Assembly (NCBI GenBank): GCA_035551935.1
Contig: DASZMJ010000471.1
Location: forward strand, 1 to 47,861
Direction of reading: 5' to 3'
Length of the DNA stretch: 47,861 bases
From: DASZMJ01 sp035551935
Lineage (GTDB): Bacteria > Planctomycetota > Planctomycetia > Isosphaerales > Isosphaeraceae
The position numbers and the translations under genes are program-made. Below the pieces are notes generated by a model that was not told the DNA's origin, did not search any database, and saw only the letters and a list, made by a program, of their open reading frames with translations. Within the stretch, counting starts at the first letter, position 1. Each line of letters begins with the position of its first letter. This document shows, piece by piece, positions 24,135 to 32,418 of the stretch.

Positions 24135-26354
24135 TCAACGCCGCGACAGGATCGCCGAGATCAGATAATACAGCGCCACCAGCACCAACAATGCATTGAA
24201 TCCGATCACGAGCGACGCGAACTCGCTGAGCCCTCCGAGGATGGCGCCGCCGATGTTGGAGCCGAGGTCGACGTCGGGGCGGGTGCTGGATCGGAACGCG
24301 GTCGCGAAGACGATGCCGGCGAAGAAGAGCGGGGCGAACGTCACGAGGCAGGCCGCGACGCGCCCCCAGGGGGCGGGCAGGGCGAGGTACGACGACGCCG
24401 GGATCAGGCCATCGACGAGCAAGGAGGCGAACAACAAGACGTAGAACGGCGCGAGCCGCGTCGGCCGCGCCCGCGAGACCACGAGGTTCGCCAGCAGGAT
24501 CATGGCGAGGACCGCGGCGAAGACGGCCGAGTTGACCACCCAGGTCGAGCCGAAGAGCAAGGCCATGTGGACGACGCCGCGCGTCTCCAGCAGCATGAAC
24601 CCGGCGCCGAGGAAGAACATCCGCCCGTTCGGCCGCGCCCGTCGCACCGGCGCCAGCGCGAGCAGCAACGCCAGCGACGCGACCGCGACGATCGCCATCC
24701 CGCGCAGGTTCAGGTCGGGGATCGTCGGCCGGTGCAGGTAGAGGAACGGCCAGTCGTCGGTCGGCAGTCGGATGCCGGGCTCGATCTCGACGACGGCCGG
24801 CGCGACCCGATGCCAGCCCGAATCGACGCCGGGGACGTCCGGCGCCGTCGGCCCGAAGGCCCGGATCGGCCCATTCACGCGCGGCGTGGCGTTGATCCAG
24901 TACGACCGGTCGCGATCCAGGGCGCGACGGATCGCGTCGAGCCGGGGGCTCGGGCCGTTGCCGACGAGCAGGAAGGTCTCGAAGCCGTGCTGCCGGTCGC
25001 CCGGCGCGATCCGGTCCTGGTGCGGCAGGGAGATGACCAGGGGCTCCGTGCCGAAGACGGTCGCGGCCAGCTTCGCCAGGCGGCCGACGACCCACCCCTG
25101 GCGATAATAGTTGTACATCGCGAACACGCCGCCGGGCTTGAGCCGCGCCTTGATGTCGCGGAGGGCCTCCTCGGTGAACAGGTAGCTCTCCAGCCGCAGG
25201 CTCGAATAGCCCGAGTGCAACACGAGCGAGTCGACGACCGCGTAGCTGACGAGGTCATACGACCGGTCGGTCGCGCGGAGGAAGTGGCGACCGTCGTCGA
25301 GGTGGACTTTGACGCGAGGATCGCCGAAGGGGTGGTCGGGGTGGTCGCGGCGGCCGATGGCGTTGATGACGGGGTCGATCTCGACGGCGTCGATGTGATC
25401 GGCGCCGTGGGCGAGCGCGCCCTGGACGTCGTTGCCCGAGCCGGCGCCGACGATCAGGACCTCGCCGAACGGCTCGCCGCCGGCGTCGCGGTTCAGGAGG
25501 TGCGGCAGGACGTAGCCGGGCCCCCTCGCCGCGACGTCGATGATCGTCTGGTGCGAGATGTTGTTGGCGTCGATGTCGCCCGTCTTCGGGTCGAACGTGA
25601 TCTTGTTGTACGGCGACCACCACGTCCGTCGGCCGTGGAAGAGCCAAGGCTCCGCGTCGGCGAAGATCAAGGCGACGACCAGCGCGATCGCCGTACCGAC
25701 CTTCCAGGCCCGCACGGGCCGATCGAGCATCAGGACAATCGCGGCGGCGACGCCGAACCAGGCGACCGGCGGCGCCCCGAACGCGGATGCGAGCGCGAAG
25801 CCGGCGATGCCCGCGAGGCTGCCGAGCACGTTCGTCGAGTAGGCCCGGACCCGCCCCGGCACGCGATCGAAGGCGCGGCCCATCGTCTGGCCGAGGCCGA
25901 CGAAGATCAGGGCGACGAGCACGAAGAACGTCGCCGCGACGACCTCGATCGGCACGAAGAACCGCGAGGGGTCGAGCGCGCGGAAGTCGGCCCCGAAGAA
26001 GACCTGCTGCGGCGACTCCTGCCCGCCGACGTCGACCGCCAGGCGGCCGAGCTCGCGGTAGGCGACCAGGGCCGTGACCGCCAGGACGACCGTCGCCAGC
26101 GTCAACGGGAGGACCGACTTCAGCCAGTTCGTCGGCCGGGCCGCCGCGAGGCAGCCGACCGACATGCCGAGGAAGCTGGCCATCAACACCAGGTTGGTGA
26201 AATAGGCCAGGAAGATGACGGTGCTGCCCAGCCAGCGGATGCAGGCCAGCTCCAGGAAGAGGATGGCGAAGCTGACCAGGAACAGGTCCCGCTCCGCCCG
26301 TCCCGCCCCCTGCCCCGATGCCGCGACGGCGCCCACCGCGTCGGCGCCCGTCAC
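24135..26354 (-). CDS. Spermidine-synthase-like methyltransferase-fold domain within a polytopic membrane protein
   Basis: The protein has 739 residues. The GTG start at 26354 overlaps the stop of the TlpA-like gene (GTGA). Residues ~24-230 form about seven membrane helices. A soluble domain (about 240-560) has the polyamine-synthase/Rossmann core: LIVGAGSGND (301-310), AVEIDP (323-328), VHLDDGRHFL (350-359) and DLVSYAVVDSLVLHSGYSS (367-385). Six or so further helices close the C-terminus (about 575-735). Fusions of this type are annotated as spermidine synthase in planctomycetes, but whether they make polyamines is not established. The position of the core domain between membrane halves may indicate modification of a membrane-associated substrate. 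Confidence 0.85.
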   Translation of the reverse strand: MTGADAVGAVAASGQGAGRAERDLFLVSFAILFLELACIRWLGSTVIFLAYFTNLVLMASFLGMSVGCLAAARPTNWLKSVLPLTLATVVLAVTALVAYRELGRLAVDVGGQESPQQVFFGADFRALDPSRFFVPIEVVAATFFVLVALIFVGLGQTMGRAFDRVPGRVRAYSTNVLGSLAGIAGFALASAFGAPPVAWFGVAAAIVLMLDRPVRAWKVGTAIALVVALIFADAEPWLFHGRRTWWSPYNKITFDPKTGDIDANNISHQTIIDVAARGPGYVLPHLLNRDAGGEPFGEVLIVGAGSGNDVQGALAHGADHIDAVEIDPVINAIGRRDHPDHPFGDPRVKVHLDDGRHFLRATDRSYDLVSYAVVDSLVLHSGYSSLRLESYLFTEEALRDIKARLKPGGVFAMYNYYRQGWVVGRLAKLAATVFGTEPLVISLPHQDRIAPGDRQHGFETFLLVGNGPSPRLDAIRRALDRDRSYWINATPRVNGPIRAFGPTAPDVPGVDSGWHRVAPAVVEIEPGIRLPTDDWPFLYLHRPTIPDLNLRGMAIVAVASLALLLALAPVRRARPNGRMFFLGAGFMLLETRGVVHMALLFGSTWVVNSAVFAAVLAMILLANLVVSRARPTRLAPFYVLLFASLLVDGLIPASSYLALPAPWGRVAACLVTFAPLFFAGIVFATAFRSSTRPDVDLGSNIGGAILGGLSEFASLVIGFNALLVLVALYYLISAILSRR

Positions 26355-27451
26355 TTCTTCTCCTTGTCCTTGGCCTCGTCGTCGACGCCGAGGGCCTTGG
26401 CCACGGCGCGGTCGAGGTCGGCGCCGGAACGCTCGACGTCGACGATGTTGCCCTTGGCGTCGACGAGGAAGGTGGCCGGGACCTCGTTGACGCCGTAGCG
26501 CTGGGCGAAGTCGCGGGCGCCGCCGCCGTTGAAGACGTTGGGCCAGGAGACGCGGTAGGTGAGCAAGAACTTGCGGACGGTGGGCTTGACCCGGGCGATG
26601 TCGCCGTGGATGTCCTCGCGGCTGGCGTCGACGTTGACGCCGAGGATGGTGAAGCCCTGGCTCCCGTACTTGTCGAGCAACGCCTGGTAATGGGGGACCT
26701 CGGCGACGCACGGCGGCGCCCAGGTCGCCCAGAAGTCGACGAGCACGACCTTGCCGCGGAGGTCGGTGAGGCGGACCTCGCGGTTGTCGACGTCGACGCC
26801 CGAGATCGGCGGGGCGGGCTTGTTCATGAGGTTCAGGCGGGTCAGGCGGGCCGAGAAGTGGTCGCGCACGGACTTGTCGGGGTCGCCACGGAGGAAGACG
26901 TCGCAGGTCCGCCGCGCGATGTCGTAGCTCCCGTTGCGGACGAGGCGCTGGAGGAACGCCTCGCCGACGGTGAAGATCGTGTCGGGGTCGAGCTTCTGGC
27001 CGCCGGCCTTCTGTGACCGGACGAACCGCTCGATCCCCTTGAGGGCCTCGTCTTCCTGCTTGTTGTCGACCTTGACCGTGGCGTCGATGAGGGTCGCCAG
27101 GGCGCGGAGCTGCGGGTCGTTGCGCTCGGCCTCGAGGTAGTTGGCGGCGGCCTTGGCCGCGGCGTTGTACTGGCCGCGGGCGACGGCGAAATTGAACAGT
27201 TGCCGATAGGTCGCCTCGGCCTTCGAGCCGGCCTGCCGGCCGGCCAGGGCGGTCAGGTCGGCGATCTGGCGGCGCTCGAGCTCCTCGTACTGCTTGGTGT
27301 ACGAGGCGTTGAGCGACTCGAGCGAGTCGAAGCGACCGGACGCCTTGCGGCCCGACTCCGGCGGCTCGTCCTGCGCCGATGCCGGTGGGGCGAGCAGGGC
27401 CGCCGCCAGGGCGGCGCGGGCCAGGACCAGGGCCTTCCGCGGAGTCGTCAT
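26351..27451 (-). CDS. TlpA/thioredoxin-fold protein with incomplete CxxC
   Basis: The protein has 366 residues with a signal peptide ending near PPASAQ (about residue 27). The first ~210 residues are helical and tetratricopeptide-like (LFNFAVARGQYNAAAKAAANYLEAERND). The C-terminal ~150 are a thioredoxin fold of the TlpA/AhpC-TSA type: VRLTDLRGKVVLVDFWATW, ILGVNVDASREDI, and the cis-Pro loop GVNEVPATFLVDAKGNIV. The active site reads WAPPC (244-248): the first Cys of WCxxC is Ala245, leaving only Cys248. Normal disulfide exchange is therefore unlikely. It is the first gene of a coupled set with the spermidine-synthase-like and molybdoenzyme genes. Confidence 0.9.
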   Translation of the reverse strand: MTTPRKALVLARAALAAALLAPPASAQDEPPESGRKASGRFDSLESLNASYTKQYEELERRQIADLTALAGRQAGSKAEATYRQLFNFAVARGQYNAAAKAAANYLEAERNDPQLRALATLIDATVKVDNKQEDEALKGIERFVRSQKAGGQKLDPDTIFTVGEAFLQRLVRNGSYDIARRTCDVFLRGDPDKSVRDHFSARLTRLNLMNKPAPPISGVDVDNREVRLTDLRGKVVLVDFWATWAPPCVAEVPHYQALLDKYGSQGFTILGVNVDASREDIHGDIARVKPTVRKFLLTYRVSWPNVFNGGGARDFAQRYGVNEVPATFLVDAKGNIVDVERSGADLDRAVAKALGVDDEAKDKEKK

Positions 27452-27603
27452 GTCCAGTGATCCCCGACGGTCAGGGTACGCCTCGGCGGCCCGTCCGGTG
27501 CGGGCCGTCGTAGTATGGTAAGGCGACCCCGCCGCGGAATCCAGTGCCCGGGAGCCGATGTCGGCGCGCACCGCGAGCCGGTCGTTGCAGGCCGGGGTCC
27601 GCC

Positions 27604-27909
27604 TCAGGACGGCGCGGCGGCGCGGGGCGGCCGGCCCGCGCGGGCGGCCAGCGCGACGTCGAGGGCGCGCTGGTAGACGGCCACCAGCGACTCGGTCGCG
27701 TACGCGTCGAGCTGCCGGTCGCCGGCCAGGCGCTCGCGGAGCAGGCCCAGGCACTGGCGGCGGATCTGGGCGTCGTCGAGGTGCCGGAACAGGCCGACGA
27801 CGCTCCGCGCGCAGGTGCTGGCGAGCTGGGCGACGTCGTTCCTCATGCCGAGCGAGACGGGGTCGGCACCGATCCCCGCCGCGGAATGCCGATCGCGATC
27901 CGGGGGCAT
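27604..27909 (-). CDS. Small helical hypothetical protein (101 aa)
   Basis: The start at 27909 is supported by a strong AGGGAGGGGGGTG sequence directly before the ATG; an internal ATG at 27846 would give 80 residues. The C-terminal three quarters (VAQLASTCARSVVGLFRHL, IRRQCLGLLRERLAG, LDAYATESLVAVYQRALDV) are predicted as three amphipathic helices ending in an Arg/Pro/Ala-rich tail. I do not recognise a family. It lies 152 nt upstream of the TlpA-like gene on the same strand, and divergent from the YTV gene. Confidence 0.55.
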   Translation of the reverse strand: MPPDRDRHSAAGIGADPVSLGMRNDVAQLASTCARSVVGLFRHLDDAQIRRQCLGLLRERLAGDRQLDAYATESLVAVYQRALDVALAARAGRPPRAAAPS

Positions 27910-28377
27910 CACCCCCCTCCCTTTTCTCCGGCGCCCTTCGCCGGTCGGCGGGCCCGCGGCCTCTCCCTGGCTCGCCGGGGCCACTGTCAAGGACTCCAAC
28001 ATTTGAGGATAGGTCCCGCCGCCGATCCTGTCCAGGCCAAGTTTCCGAGAAACCGCGGCGGCTCCCCGGCAACGGCCCCCTCCGGGCCCGAGCGGCCCGA
28101 TCGCCCGTCGCGATCGCGACGGGGCCACGGGTCGGGCCGGTCGTCCCGGTCGGCGAAACCATGCCGTGGCACGCGCTGCGAGACTTTGTCGGTTGTGAAG
28201 CAAGACGGGCCGGGAAGCCCGGGGGGACGGGGGGAATCGAGGAATCCCGGTGAAGTGGGCCGATCGGCCGGTCGAAACAGAAGGGGACGAGTCGGCGGAC
28301 CCGCGCACGAGGCGTCGGGTCGAGGGACCGCAATGCATGGAGGTGTGAGTCGCGCGTCATTGGTGGAGCGTCGGACC
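27910..28377. other. Divergent intergenic region before the YTV gene
   Basis: These 468 nt lie between the small helical gene (-) and the YTV gene (+). No gene is supported on either strand. A minus-strand TTGACA (27992-27987) has no matching -10 box at normal spacing. Only the ribosome binding site for the YTV gene (GGAG at 28365-28368) is clear. Confidence 0.5.
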
Positions 28378-30645
28378 ATGCGTAAGCTCTTGTCGGTCGC
28401 CCTGGTGGCCCTATTCGTCGGGGCCGGGGCGGCCGATCGCCCGGCGGAGGCGGCCAGCTATGCTGGCGGCGCCTCGACCCGCTGTTGCCCGGTCACCATC
28501 GAATGCCCCGGGCACGTCGAGTACGAACTCCAGCGGCGGACCGTACTCCGCCCGGTCACCGAGACCGTCTTCGAGTCGCGCGCCGTGGCCTGCGAGCGGC
28601 TCGTCTGCGAGACGGTCATGCAGCCCCGGACCGTCACGACCTTCCGCACGGTCGCCCAGCAGTGCATCCGGGAGGTCCCCTACACGGTCTCGAAGCCGGT
28701 CTATCGGGCGGTCCTCCGCGAGTGCCGCGCGACCGTCCAGCGGCCGGTCTCGCGCACCGTCTGGAAGACCTGCGCGTACACCGTCTGCCGACCGGTGCGC
28801 GAGACGCACCTCGAGACCCGCTCGTACACGGTCTGTCGCAAGGTGCGCGAGACGCACATGAAGACGTGCGTCTCGTACGTCCGCGTCCCGGTCCGCGAGA
28901 CCTGCTACAAGACCTGCATCTCGACGATCTGCCGACCGGTCCACGAGACGATCGTCAAGACGGTCCCCTACACCGTCTGCCGGCCGGTCCAGCAGACCGT
29001 CTGGAAGACCGAGTACTCGACCGTCTGCCGGCCGGTCCAGAAGACCTGCTTCAAGACCGTCCCCGAGACCATCTCGGTGCCGGTCCGGCGCACGGTCTTG
29101 CAGCCGCAGGCGTACCAGGTCATGCGGCCGGTCAAGCAGTGCGGTTACAAGCAAGTGCCCTACACCGTCTGCCGGACCCTCCGCGAGACGGCCTGGAAGA
29201 CCGTGACCTATAATGTCTGCACGCCGGTGCGGCGGACGGTGTTGGAGGCGGTCTCGTACCAGGTCTGCCGACCGGTCCGTGAGACGGTGCTCCAGCAGGT
29301 CCGGTACACCGTCTGCCGGCCGGTGCAAGAGGTCTGCTACAAGACGGTGGTCGAGACCGGCTGCCGCACGGTGGTCGAGACCGCCTGCCGCGAGGTCTGC
29401 GAGACGATCTGCGTCCCCCGGACCGTCACCGAGTGCGTCGAGCGCGAGTGCGGCGAGTGGGTCACGACGAAGCGCTGCATCCCCGGCAAGCTCATCTGCA
29501 AGGACGGCTGCCTCTACCAGAGCCCGCCGGGCTGGGAGGTCTGCCGCGTCTGGTGCCCGAGGACGGTCGTCGAGACCCGCTGCCGGACCGTCCTCGAGCG
29601 GCAGGTCGTGCGCCGGATGGTGCCGGTGACGATCTGCAAGCAGGTCCCGTTCACGACCTGCAAGCAGGTGCCGTACACCGTCTGCCGGATGGTGCCGCAA
29701 GAATGCGTCTGCACCGTCCCGGTGACGACCTGCCGGATGGTCTCGGAGACCTGCGTCAAGCAGGTGCCCCGGACGTACTGCGAGACGGTCGTGACCCGTT
29801 GCAGCAAGCAGGTGCCGTACACGGTCTGCCGGACGGTGCAGGAGACGTGCGTCAAGACGGTGCCGTACACCTACTGCACGATGGTCCCGCAGACTTGCGT
29901 GCGCCAGGTGCCGGTCTGCGTCACGACGATGGTGCCGAAGACGGTCTGCCGGACGGTCCCCTACACGGTCACGTCGTTGGTCCGCGAGTGCGTGCCGCGG
30001 CAGGTGCCGGTGACGACCTGCCGGATGGTCCGCGAGACGGCGTATCGGCAGGTCGCCTGCACCGTCACCCGGACGATCCGCGAACAGGTCGCGCGGCAGG
30101 TGCCGTATACGGTCTGCCGGATGGTGACGCAGTCGTGCGTCCGGCAGGTGCCGGTGACGACCTGCCGGATGGTCTCGGAGACCTGCTCCAGGCAGGTGCC
30201 GGTGACATCGTGTCGGATGGTGTCGGAGACCTGCTACAAGCAGGTGCCGCAGACGGTCTGCGAGATGGTGTCGCAGGAGGTCGTGCGTTGCGTGCCACAG
30301 ACGATCTGCGAGACGCAGCTCATCCAGTGCGTCAAGCGGGTCCCCTACACCGTCTGCACCCAGGAGCCGGTCACGACGACGACCTGCGTGCCCGTGACCG
30401 TGACCCGCAAGGTCGTCGAGTGCAAGACGGTCTGCGTCCCCCGGACGATCTGCAAACAGGTCCCGGTCGAGGTCTGCGTCCGGGTGCCGGTCCTGATCCG
30501 CTGCCCCGAGCCGGTCCTCCCCTCGGCGCAGACCGAGACCATCCTCGCCTCGCCGCAGCAGGAGACCTTCTGCCCGGCGATCCCCGCCGACGGCTGCGTC
30601 GACCCCTGCCGGCCGAGGCGCTGCTGGCTCTTCCACCGCTCCTGA
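28378..30645 (+). CDS. Cysteine-rich YTV-repeat surface protein
   Basis: The protein has 755 residues with a signal peptide (MRKLLSVALVALFVGAGAA...AEAA). Nearly the whole mature chain is built of short units of the form VPYTVCR-x-V-x-E-T-C-x-K, with variants VPVTTCRMV and YTVCRPV. I count 11 YTV triplets and about 74 cysteines, roughly one residue in ten. This matches the planctomycete YTV repeat family (Pfam YTV), which has been linked to the cysteine-rich proteinaceous cell wall of these bacteria. Even Cys spacing suggests extensive disulfide cross-linking outside the cell. A different, repeat-poor stretch (about 355-415, GEWVTTKRCIPGKLICKDGC) divides the repeats into two blocks. ATG 28378 has GGAG nine nt upstream. 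Confidence 0.93.
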   Translation: MRKLLSVALVALFVGAGAADRPAEAASYAGGASTRCCPVTIECPGHVEYELQRRTVLRPVTETVFESRAVACERLVCETVMQPRTVTTFRTVAQQCIREVPYTVSKPVYRAVLRECRATVQRPVSRTVWKTCAYTVCRPVRETHLETRSYTVCRKVRETHMKTCVSYVRVPVRETCYKTCISTICRPVHETIVKTVPYTVCRPVQQTVWKTEYSTVCRPVQKTCFKTVPETISVPVRRTVLQPQAYQVMRPVKQCGYKQVPYTVCRTLRETAWKTVTYNVCTPVRRTVLEAVSYQVCRPVRETVLQQVRYTVCRPVQEVCYKTVVETGCRTVVETACREVCETICVPRTVTECVERECGEWVTTKRCIPGKLICKDGCLYQSPPGWEVCRVWCPRTVVETRCRTVLERQVVRRMVPVTICKQVPFTTCKQVPYTVCRMVPQECVCTVPVTTCRMVSETCVKQVPRTYCETVVTRCSKQVPYTVCRTVQETCVKTVPYTYCTMVPQTCVRQVPVCVTTMVPKTVCRTVPYTVTSLVRECVPRQVPVTTCRMVRETAYRQVACTVTRTIREQVARQVPYTVCRMVTQSCVRQVPVTTCRMVSETCSRQVPVTSCRMVSETCYKQVPQTVCEMVSQEVVRCVPQTICETQLIQCVKRVPYTVCTQEPVTTTTCVPVTVTRKVVECKTVCVPRTICKQVPVEVCVRVPVLIRCPEPVLPSAQTETILASPQQETFCPAIPADGCVDPCRPRRCWLFHRS
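28540..30500 (+). repeat. Tandem coding repeats of the YTV protein
   Basis: The DNA repeats follow the protein units, with many near-identical segments such as CAGGTGCCGTACACCGTCTGCCGG variants (kept under 20 identical bases in most pairs) and GTGCCGGTGACGACCTGCC (three near-exact copies around 29716, 30004 and 30148). The second block (29600-30300) is more homogeneous than the first, suggesting more recent duplication there. Confidence 0.75.
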
Positions 30646-30682
30646 GCCGGGCGAAGGGTTGTTAACGTGAGCCGGGACCACG

Positions 30683-30715
30683 CCCCGGCCCGAGGCGTTG
30701 GGCCTCGGGCCGGGG
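30683..30715. terminator. Bidirectional terminator, 14-bp perfect stem
   Basis: The arms CCCCGGCCCGAGGC (30683-30696) and GCCTCGGGCCGGGG (30702-30715) pair perfectly around GTTGG. It lies between the convergent YTV gene (stop 30645) and the polymerase-like gene (stop 30726) and can serve both. U-tracts are short (AGCTTTC on the + side). Confidence 0.75.
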
Positions 30716-30725
30716 GGTGGAGCTT

Positions 30726-32225
30726 TCAACGAAGGGCAGGCCCCGGACGTCGCCGGGGCACCGCGGCGGCGAGGCGGTCGGCCTTGTAGAGCGCGGCCGT
30801 CAGGAGCCAGAACTGCATGCCGAGCGGGTGGACGAAGACGGGGAAGCTGAAGCAGGCGGCCAGGACCGACAGGTTGAGCGCGGTGATGACGGCGGCCCAG
30901 TACGCCAGCTCGGGGTCGCGGCTGCGGAGCGCGACGCGCACCGACACCCACATCGCCAGGCCCAGGGCCACGGCCCAGAGGAAGAGCAGCGGCGCGCCGC
31001 CGTCGACGACCCAGCCGGCGATCTGGATCTCGACCCAGACGGACCCGAGCGAGGCCTCTCGGGCCTTGTCGCCGAGGTAGAAGAAGATCATCCCCCAGCG
31101 CCCCAGCCCCATGCCCAGCGGCGCCTCGGGCAGGTAGCCGGTCAGGGCTCCCGTCAGGAACGAGCCGCGGTTGCTCTGGTAGACCTCGACGGCGTTGCTC
31201 TGGAAGAGGGCGTAGAACCGCTCGGTCACCGAGCTGCCGCCCGTGGCCTGCGCCCAGGCGAAGGCGCCGAGGAACAGGGCGACGCTGCCGCCGGCCAGGA
31301 TCGTGGCCCGGCGCACGTTCCTCTGGAGGACGAACAGCGTCCCCATGGCCACGAGGCAGACGGCCAGCATGATGACCGAGACCCGCGCCTGGCTGAAATA
31401 CATGACCCCCATGCCCAGGAACGCCAGGCCGATACACCCCACGCGTTTCCAGGTCGCGATCGGCCGCAGGGCCCAGCCCAGGGCGGTGAGGTTCGTCAGC
31501 AGGCCGCCCCAGCAGGCGGCGCCGGGCGAGTCGGACAGGCCGCTGGGGCGGAAGATCCGGCGGCCGTTGACCTCGATCTTCAAGGAATTGGCGACGTCCT
31601 CGCTGAGGCTCGACACGTTCATCGAGGGGGGCGTGAAGGTGTCGGGCCGGAAGACCTGGCCGAGGCCGACCAGGGCGCTGGCGGCGTTGCAGAACAGCAG
31701 GATCGTGATCAGCCGCCGCACCTGCCGCGGCGAGGTGAGCGCCTCGGTCCCCCAGAAGGCCGGCCCCATCACCGAGCCGCACAGGCCGATCTGGCCGACG
31801 CCCGCGAAGAGTGTATTGGTGTCGGGGTGGAAGAGCATCAGGCCCATGTAGCCCAGGGCCGCGGTCAGCCAGGCCGCCGACGGCAGGATGCCGAACGACC
31901 GCCCGCCGCGCATCCCCAGAAACAGCCAGGCCAGCAGCGACGTCGAGAACAGGCCGACGCGGGTCACGGTCCGGACCGGCCCCAGGCCCGGGATGAACAG
32001 GAGCGCCGGGAAGAACGTCATCGCCACGCACGTCCACTCCAGCCAGCCCCAGGGCACCTTCCGGCCCGGCCCGCCCGGACCCGGCCGCCGCGGCAGCGGC
32101 GGACGACCCCCGGCCGCGGCGAGCCGGGCGATCGCGGCGGGCGAACGGGGGTCGGGCGTCGGCGGGGGCACGGCCGGTCCTCTCCGGGTGGCTGGCGGGG
32201 CGTCGCGGCGACTCCATCGATCCAT
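30726..32225 (-). CDS. O-antigen ligase/polymerase-like membrane protein
   Basis: The protein has about 499 residues. A Pro/Arg-rich cytosolic N-terminus of some 55 residues precedes about ten to twelve membrane helices. A large extracytoplasmic loop (about 320-390, with VTERFYALFQSNAVEVYQSNR and PLGMGLGRWGM) is followed by the last helices. This architecture and the loop fit the Wzy/WaaL O-antigen polymerase or ligase superfamily, which joins glycan units at the outer face of the inner membrane. ATG 32225 is my choice; a GTG at 32255 would add 10 residues, and neither has a strong ribosome binding site. It diverges from the acylation operon at 32419-36213, supporting a glycan role. Confidence 0.78.
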   Translation of the reverse strand: MDRWSRRDAPPATRRGPAVPPPTPDPRSPAAIARLAAAGGRPPLPRRPGPGGPGRKVPWGWLEWTCVAMTFFPALLFIPGLGPVRTVTRVGLFSTSLLAWLFLGMRGGRSFGILPSAAWLTAALGYMGLMLFHPDTNTLFAGVGQIGLCGSVMGPAFWGTEALTSPRQVRRLITILLFCNAASALVGLGQVFRPDTFTPPSMNVSSLSEDVANSLKIEVNGRRIFRPSGLSDSPGAACWGGLLTNLTALGWALRPIATWKRVGCIGLAFLGMGVMYFSQARVSVIMLAVCLVAMGTLFVLQRNVRRATILAGGSVALFLGAFAWAQATGGSSVTERFYALFQSNAVEVYQSNRGSFLTGALTGYLPEAPLGMGLGRWGMIFFYLGDKAREASLGSVWVEIQIAGWVVDGGAPLLFLWAVALGLAMWVSVRVALRSRDPELAYWAAVITALNLSVLAACFSFPVFVHPLGMQFWLLTAALYKADRLAAAVPRRRPGPALR

Positions 32226-32311
32226 CCTAGGACGCCGCCCGGCCGGTGTTGACACCGCTCATCATGACGGCCCCCGCGGCGGGTGTCCAGGCAGGATCCG
32301 GGCGCCGCGTC

Positions 32312-32341
32312 TCGACTTCGCGACACGCCGCCTGCTATACT
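32312..32341 (+). promoter_or_regulatory. Candidate sigma70-like promoter of the SGNH-MBOAT operon
   Basis: TCGACT (32312-32317), an 18-nt spacer and TATACT (32336-32341). The -10 box matches consensus at five of six positions. Start would be near 32348, giving a leader of about 70 nt to the ATG at 32419. Confidence 0.5.
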
Positions 32342-32418
32342 TCGGGCTCGGAAAGACCGGCCCACGGACCGCGCCGGGCGCGCGTGGGCCTCGGAACGAG
32401 TCGAGCCGGGACATCGAC

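Noticed and set aside
27987..27992. Minus-strand TTGACA as promoter of the small helical gene
   Set aside because: No TATAAT-like box lies 15-19 nt downstream; the region there is GC-only. The hexamer is also far from the usual spacing to the start.
28411..32217. 1268-codon minus-strand frame opposite the YTV gene
   Set aside because: It mirrors the YTV repeats and part of the polymerase-like gene in the wrong frame; the real genes on each strand are clear.
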